Positions 3,200 through 5,741 of a stretch of 5,741 nucleotides of DNA are shown piece after piece; the first letter of the stretch is position 1; every line of letters begins with the position of its first letter. The stretch lies in assembly GCA_015711775.1 (NCBI GenBank), contig JACVJB010000079.1, positions 1-5,741 of the forward strand. Direction: 5' to 3'. Under the pieces are notes generated by a model, which was not told the origin of the DNA, ran no database searches, and saw nothing but the letters and a program-made list of their open reading frames with translations. The position numbers and the translations under genes were made by a program. The stretch is from Actinomycetota bacterium. GTDB lineage: Bacteria > Actinomycetota > Humimicrobiia > Humimicrobiales > Humimicrobiaceae.

Positions 3200-5299
3200 A
3201 TGGCGGTTAAAATAGAAAAAATAACGGTAAAAAACCTGGGACCAATACAGGATTTTTCAGGGCAGTTTGGCTCTTTTAACCTTGTCTACAGCAAAAATGA
3301 ATGCGGCAAAACTTTCCTTACAGAGTTTATCATACGCTGCCTTTTCAGGAACATAAAAAGATGGCAGTTTAGGGAAAAGGGAAGCGGCAAAGTTGTATTA
3401 AGCGGGCTTGACGGCAGCAGGCCTGTGGAATTTGTGCCTGATACCGGAAAAAAGCTTGAAGATTTCTGGGAAAGCAGCCAGCCAGGTATGCCTCCTTCGC
3501 TTGTAAAGATTCTTGTATCAAAGGGTGGAGAGCCTTCAATTGAAAATACCGGGGAGGGAATAGGCAAAAGCCTTATAAAGGAAATATTTTCAGGAATTAG
3601 CCTTCTTGACAGAATAGACGATGACAAAAATATTTCAAGAACCATAAAAGGCGCAGAATATGATGAGGGGGTTATAAGTATCAGCAATACCGGCGAGGGC
3701 CGAGCCTACAGGCAGGCAAAAGATGACATTGAAAGGCTTGACAGGCTTTTTGCAGATCTTGAGGCCAAATATCCCGGAGGAATGCTGGACCTGCTGAGAA
3801 ATGAAGCGAAAATCATTAAAAGCCAAAAAGAAAAACTTTACAGAGCCAAATGCCATGAAGCATACGTCATATCAGAAAAAATAAAAAAACTCGAAAGCCA
3901 GATAAAAGAAAAGGACGATGAAAAATTAAATAGCCTCTACAGCGATATCACTCTATATGAGAATAAAACAAGGGATTTTGAGGGCATGGCCCGGCAACTT
4001 GGCGAGCTGAAAGAAAAATGCGCAAATTACCAGTGGCTAAAAAAAGTTGCCCCGCTGTATGAAAAATTTTCATCCGGCCTTATAAAAAAACCCGGGCCTG
4101 CACTTATTATAATTGCCGGCATATGTACAGTTTCAGCAGTGGTGTTTGCCATATTTAATTTAATGCCCGGGATACTTGCATCTCTTGCAGCTGCAGTAAT
4201 TCTTGCTTCATTTTATATATACAAGCTGTCAAAATTATCCGGGACTGCAGCCGCCAATGATGAATTTAATAAACTGGTATCTTCATTTAAGGAAAAAACA
4301 GGCAGGCAGCTGACAGATCGTGCAGTGTTAAATGAGGAAATAGAAATTCAGCAGTCATATTACGAGAAAGCCCGGCTGCTTGAAGGACAGATTGAGCAGT
4401 TAAAAAGAGATTTGAACACTCTTGAAATAAATATCAGCCACAAATTTTATGAGTTTACAAATATTTACCCGGACAAGAGCAAATGGATGGATGCCTACAG
4501 CAGTATTAAAAGTGATATAAGAAATTATAGGTTTGAAATGGAATCACTCAACAGCGCGCTGCTGGAGCTTGCTGTAAGGCAGGCAGAATATATTGACAAA
4601 GACCCTGGCATAAAATTCAATAATGAAGAATATGAAAAAGCGGCAAAAAATCTTGAAGAAATAAGCGGTAAAATATTTAATCTTGAAACTGAAGCAGCGG
4701 CACTTAAGCACAGCTTATGCAACGAAACAGGTGATGATATAACAATTGAATGGGAAAGTCTTATTGAAAATCTCAGAAGCAAAAGAGAGCAAAAACAGTT
4801 TGAGTTTGATATGCTTAAAGCGCAGATAATTGCCGGAATTATTGTGCATGGTCAAATATCGCTTCTTCGTAATGAGGAAGACAATAAAATAGCGCAAGGT
4901 CTTAAATCAGAAGCAGTTATTGGCCCGCTTGCGCAGATAACAAAAAAATACAAACATCTTTCACTTGATAAAGATAATCTGATAGTTTCAGATGATTACA
5001 AAGACTACTATATAAGAGATTTAAGCACCGGCGCCAGGGAACAGATAATGCTTGCGCTTCGCATAGGATTTTCTTCTAAAATATTAAAGCAGGAAAGGCT
5101 TTTTTTGATACTTGATGATTCGTTTCAGCATTCTGACTGGCTGAGACGACAGGTGCTTGTGGACATGCTTGCCAAAATAGCGTTTGACGGCTGGCAGGTA
5201 ATATACTTCAGTATGGATGACCATATAAAAACCCTGTTTGATAAAGCAGGCGCATCCTTTAAAAAAGGTGATTACGTCTGTATTGAACTTGGCAGCTAA
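3200..5299 (+). CDS. SbcC/Rad50/YhaN-like ATPase with central membrane hairpin
   Basis: A 699-residue ABC-type ATPase built like SMC/Rad50 proteins, with the nucleotide-binding domain split between the two ends. The N-terminal part (IEKITVKNLGPIQDF, 5-19) leads to a Walker A YSKNECGKT (30-38), in which serine 31 replaces the usual first glycine. The middle is predominantly coiled coil (about 180-290 and 355-560). It is interrupted at its centre by two hydrophobic helices (about 300-321 and 324-341) with only MPG between them, a membrane hairpin. The C-terminal part holds the signature DLSTGAREQI (607-616), Walker B LFLILDDS (634-641) and a histidine switch at H675. No CxxC zinc hook is present, so dimerisation at the coiled-coil tip must differ from Rad50/SbcC. 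YhaN proteins are the closest match in layout, although this one is shorter than B. subtilis YhaN as I recall it. It most likely drives the neighbouring nuclease in a membrane-linked DNA-end-processing complex. The start is supported by the family-typical opening; the ribosome site is weak (AGGA at 3185-3188). Confidence 0.85.
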   Translation: MAVKIEKITVKNLGPIQDFSGQFGSFNLVYSKNECGKTFLTEFIIRCLFRNIKRWQFREKGSGKVVLSGLDGSRPVEFVPDTGKKLEDFWESSQPGMPPSLVKILVSKGGEPSIENTGEGIGKSLIKEIFSGISLLDRIDDDKNISRTIKGAEYDEGVISISNTGEGRAYRQAKDDIERLDRLFADLEAKYPGGMLDLLRNEAKIIKSQKEKLYRAKCHEAYVISEKIKKLESQIKEKDDEKLNSLYSDITLYENKTRDFEGMARQLGELKEKCANYQWLKKVAPLYEKFSSGLIKKPGPALIIIAGICTVSAVVFAIFNLMPGILASLAAAVILASFYIYKLSKLSGTAAANDEFNKLVSSFKEKTGRQLTDRAVLNEEIEIQQSYYEKARLLEGQIEQLKRDLNTLEINISHKFYEFTNIYPDKSKWMDAYSSIKSDIRNYRFEMESLNSALLELAVRQAEYIDKDPGIKFNNEEYEKAAKNLEEISGKIFNLETEAAALKHSLCNETGDDITIEWESLIENLRSKREQKQFEFDMLKAQIIAGIIVHGQISLLRNEEDNKIAQGLKSEAVIGPLAQITKKYKHLSLDKDNLIVSDDYKDYYIRDLSTGAREQIMLALRIGFSSKILKQERLFLILDDSFQHSDWLRRQVLVDMLAKIAFDGWQVIYFSMDDHIKTLFDKAGASFKKGDYVCIELGS

Positions 5300-5649
5300 T
5301 GATTAATAACTATTTTCCCCCCGAATATAAACAGGATTTTTATGCTTTTATCACCTGTTATTATCTGATGGTCAGTTTTTTCAGGTATGTAGGCAAAATC
5401 ATTTTTTTGCATTTCATAAATATTTTCCCCTATTTTTACCCTTCCTTTTCCTGAAAGGACAAAAAGAGCTTCTTCCACCTCATGGCAATGATTAAGGGAG
5501 GTTATGTTTTTTGCAAACTCAACTATCCCCAAATTTAAGTTTTTAGTGTTTTTAAACCCCTGCGGGCCGAAAGCAAATTTGACCCACCTGTCATCAAAAT
5601 GAGTTTTCTGCACCTGGTTCAGTTTAAAAGTGTTGCCGGGATTTTTCAT
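5296..5649 (-). CDS. Small single-domain cupin protein
   Basis: A 117-residue protein with one cupin beta-barrel. Motif 1 is NHCHEVEEALFVLSGKG (53-69), supplying metal ligands H54, H56 and probably E60. Motif 2 is NDFAYIPEKTDHQI (83-96), supplying H94. This is the normal three-histidine-one-glutamate metal site. Stand-alone cupins of this size include isomerases, dioxygenases and ligand-binding proteins, and the sequence does not say which. The start is set by a strong purine-rich site on the minus strand (AGGAGGAAAGG, 5657-5667). The gene converges on the ATPase gene: its TAG stop (5296-5298) overlaps the ATPase TAA (5297-5299), so the two coding regions share 4 bases and there is no room for a terminator between them. 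No functional link to the ATPase is implied. Confidence 0.85.
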   Translation of the reverse strand: MKNPGNTFKLNQVQKTHFDDRWVKFAFGPQGFKNTKNLNLGIVEFAKNITSLNHCHEVEEALFVLSGKGRVKIGENIYEMQKNDFAYIPEKTDHQIITGDKSIKILFIFGGKIVINH

Positions 5650-5687
5650 GAAAATACCTTTCCTCCTGAATTAAGATATTAATATAA

Positions 5688-5717
5688 ATAATAATAATTA
5701 CGAATAAATATTGACAA
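5688..5717 (-). promoter_or_regulatory. Probable cupin promoter
   Basis: On the minus strand TTGTCA (5712-5717, five of six -35 bases) precedes TATTAT (5688-5693, five of six -10 bases) by 18 bases. Transcription would start near 5681, about 30 bases upstream of the ATG and just before the Shine-Dalgarno at 5657-5667. AT-richness makes chance matches possible. Confidence 0.45.
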
Positions 5718-5741
5718 CAGAATAACTTAAGAGTAATGTTT

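Noticed and set aside
5256..5268. CCTTT-AAA-AAAGG hairpin as terminator for the leftward cupin gene
   Set aside because: It lies within ATPase codons, is short and AT-rich, and lacks a following T run in the needed direction.
5711..5741. Plus-strand TTGACA (5711-5716) as a rightward promoter leaving the window
   Set aside because: No acceptable -10 lies 16-18 bases downstream, and the window ends too soon to judge.

Overview
This is a stretch of AT-rich bacterial DNA. Its Shine-Dalgarno sites are mixed: strong purine-rich ones precede the nuclease at 1054, the cupin and the toxin, and almost none precedes the SbcD-like gene. Nothing visible fixes the phylum. There is no rRNA or tRNA gene, CRISPR array or transposase gene. 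Low G+C, AGGAGG sites and a YhaO/YhaN-style gene pair fit Gram-positive-like lineages or poorly sampled environmental bacteria, but this is a weak inference.

Left part, minus strand (1-781). The 3' portion of a major facilitator transporter frame runs off the left edge. It has no start codon and begins in the middle of transmembrane helix 2, exactly where a toxin gene ends. Immediately upstream of it lies a complete two-gene toxin-antitoxin module: an AbrB/MazE-fold antitoxin (421-678) overlapping by 11 bases a RelE/ParE-fold toxin (156-431). The module has a near-consensus promoter (753-781) and a 19-base inverted repeat (729-747) on the predicted transcription start, a natural autoregulatory operator.

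Middle (782-1815), plus strand. A noncoding divergent region leads to a single gene (1054-1800). It encodes a Phd/YefM-type DNA-binding segment fused to a Uma2-type PD-(D/E)XK nuclease. A promoter-like pair (921-948) and a 14-base perfect palindrome (989-1002) precede it, and an 18-base perfect palindrome spans its stop codon.

Right part (1918-5299), plus strand. A perfect extended -10 element precedes a two-gene cluster. It consists of an SbcD/Mre11/YhaO-like metallophosphoesterase nuclease (1979-3118) and an SbcC/Rad50/YhaN-like ABC-type ATPase (3200-5299). The ATPase has no zinc hook. Instead it has a pair of transmembrane helices at the middle of its coiled coil, which suggests a membrane-tethered nuclease-ATPase complex. 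A small cupin gene (5296-5649) converges on the ATPase gene with a 4-base overlap.

Taken together, the window has a toxin-antitoxin locus that appears to have broken or replaced the front of a transporter gene, a regulator-nuclease fusion and a DNA-end-processing pair. These look like separate transcription units. A shared pathway is not shown by the sequence.
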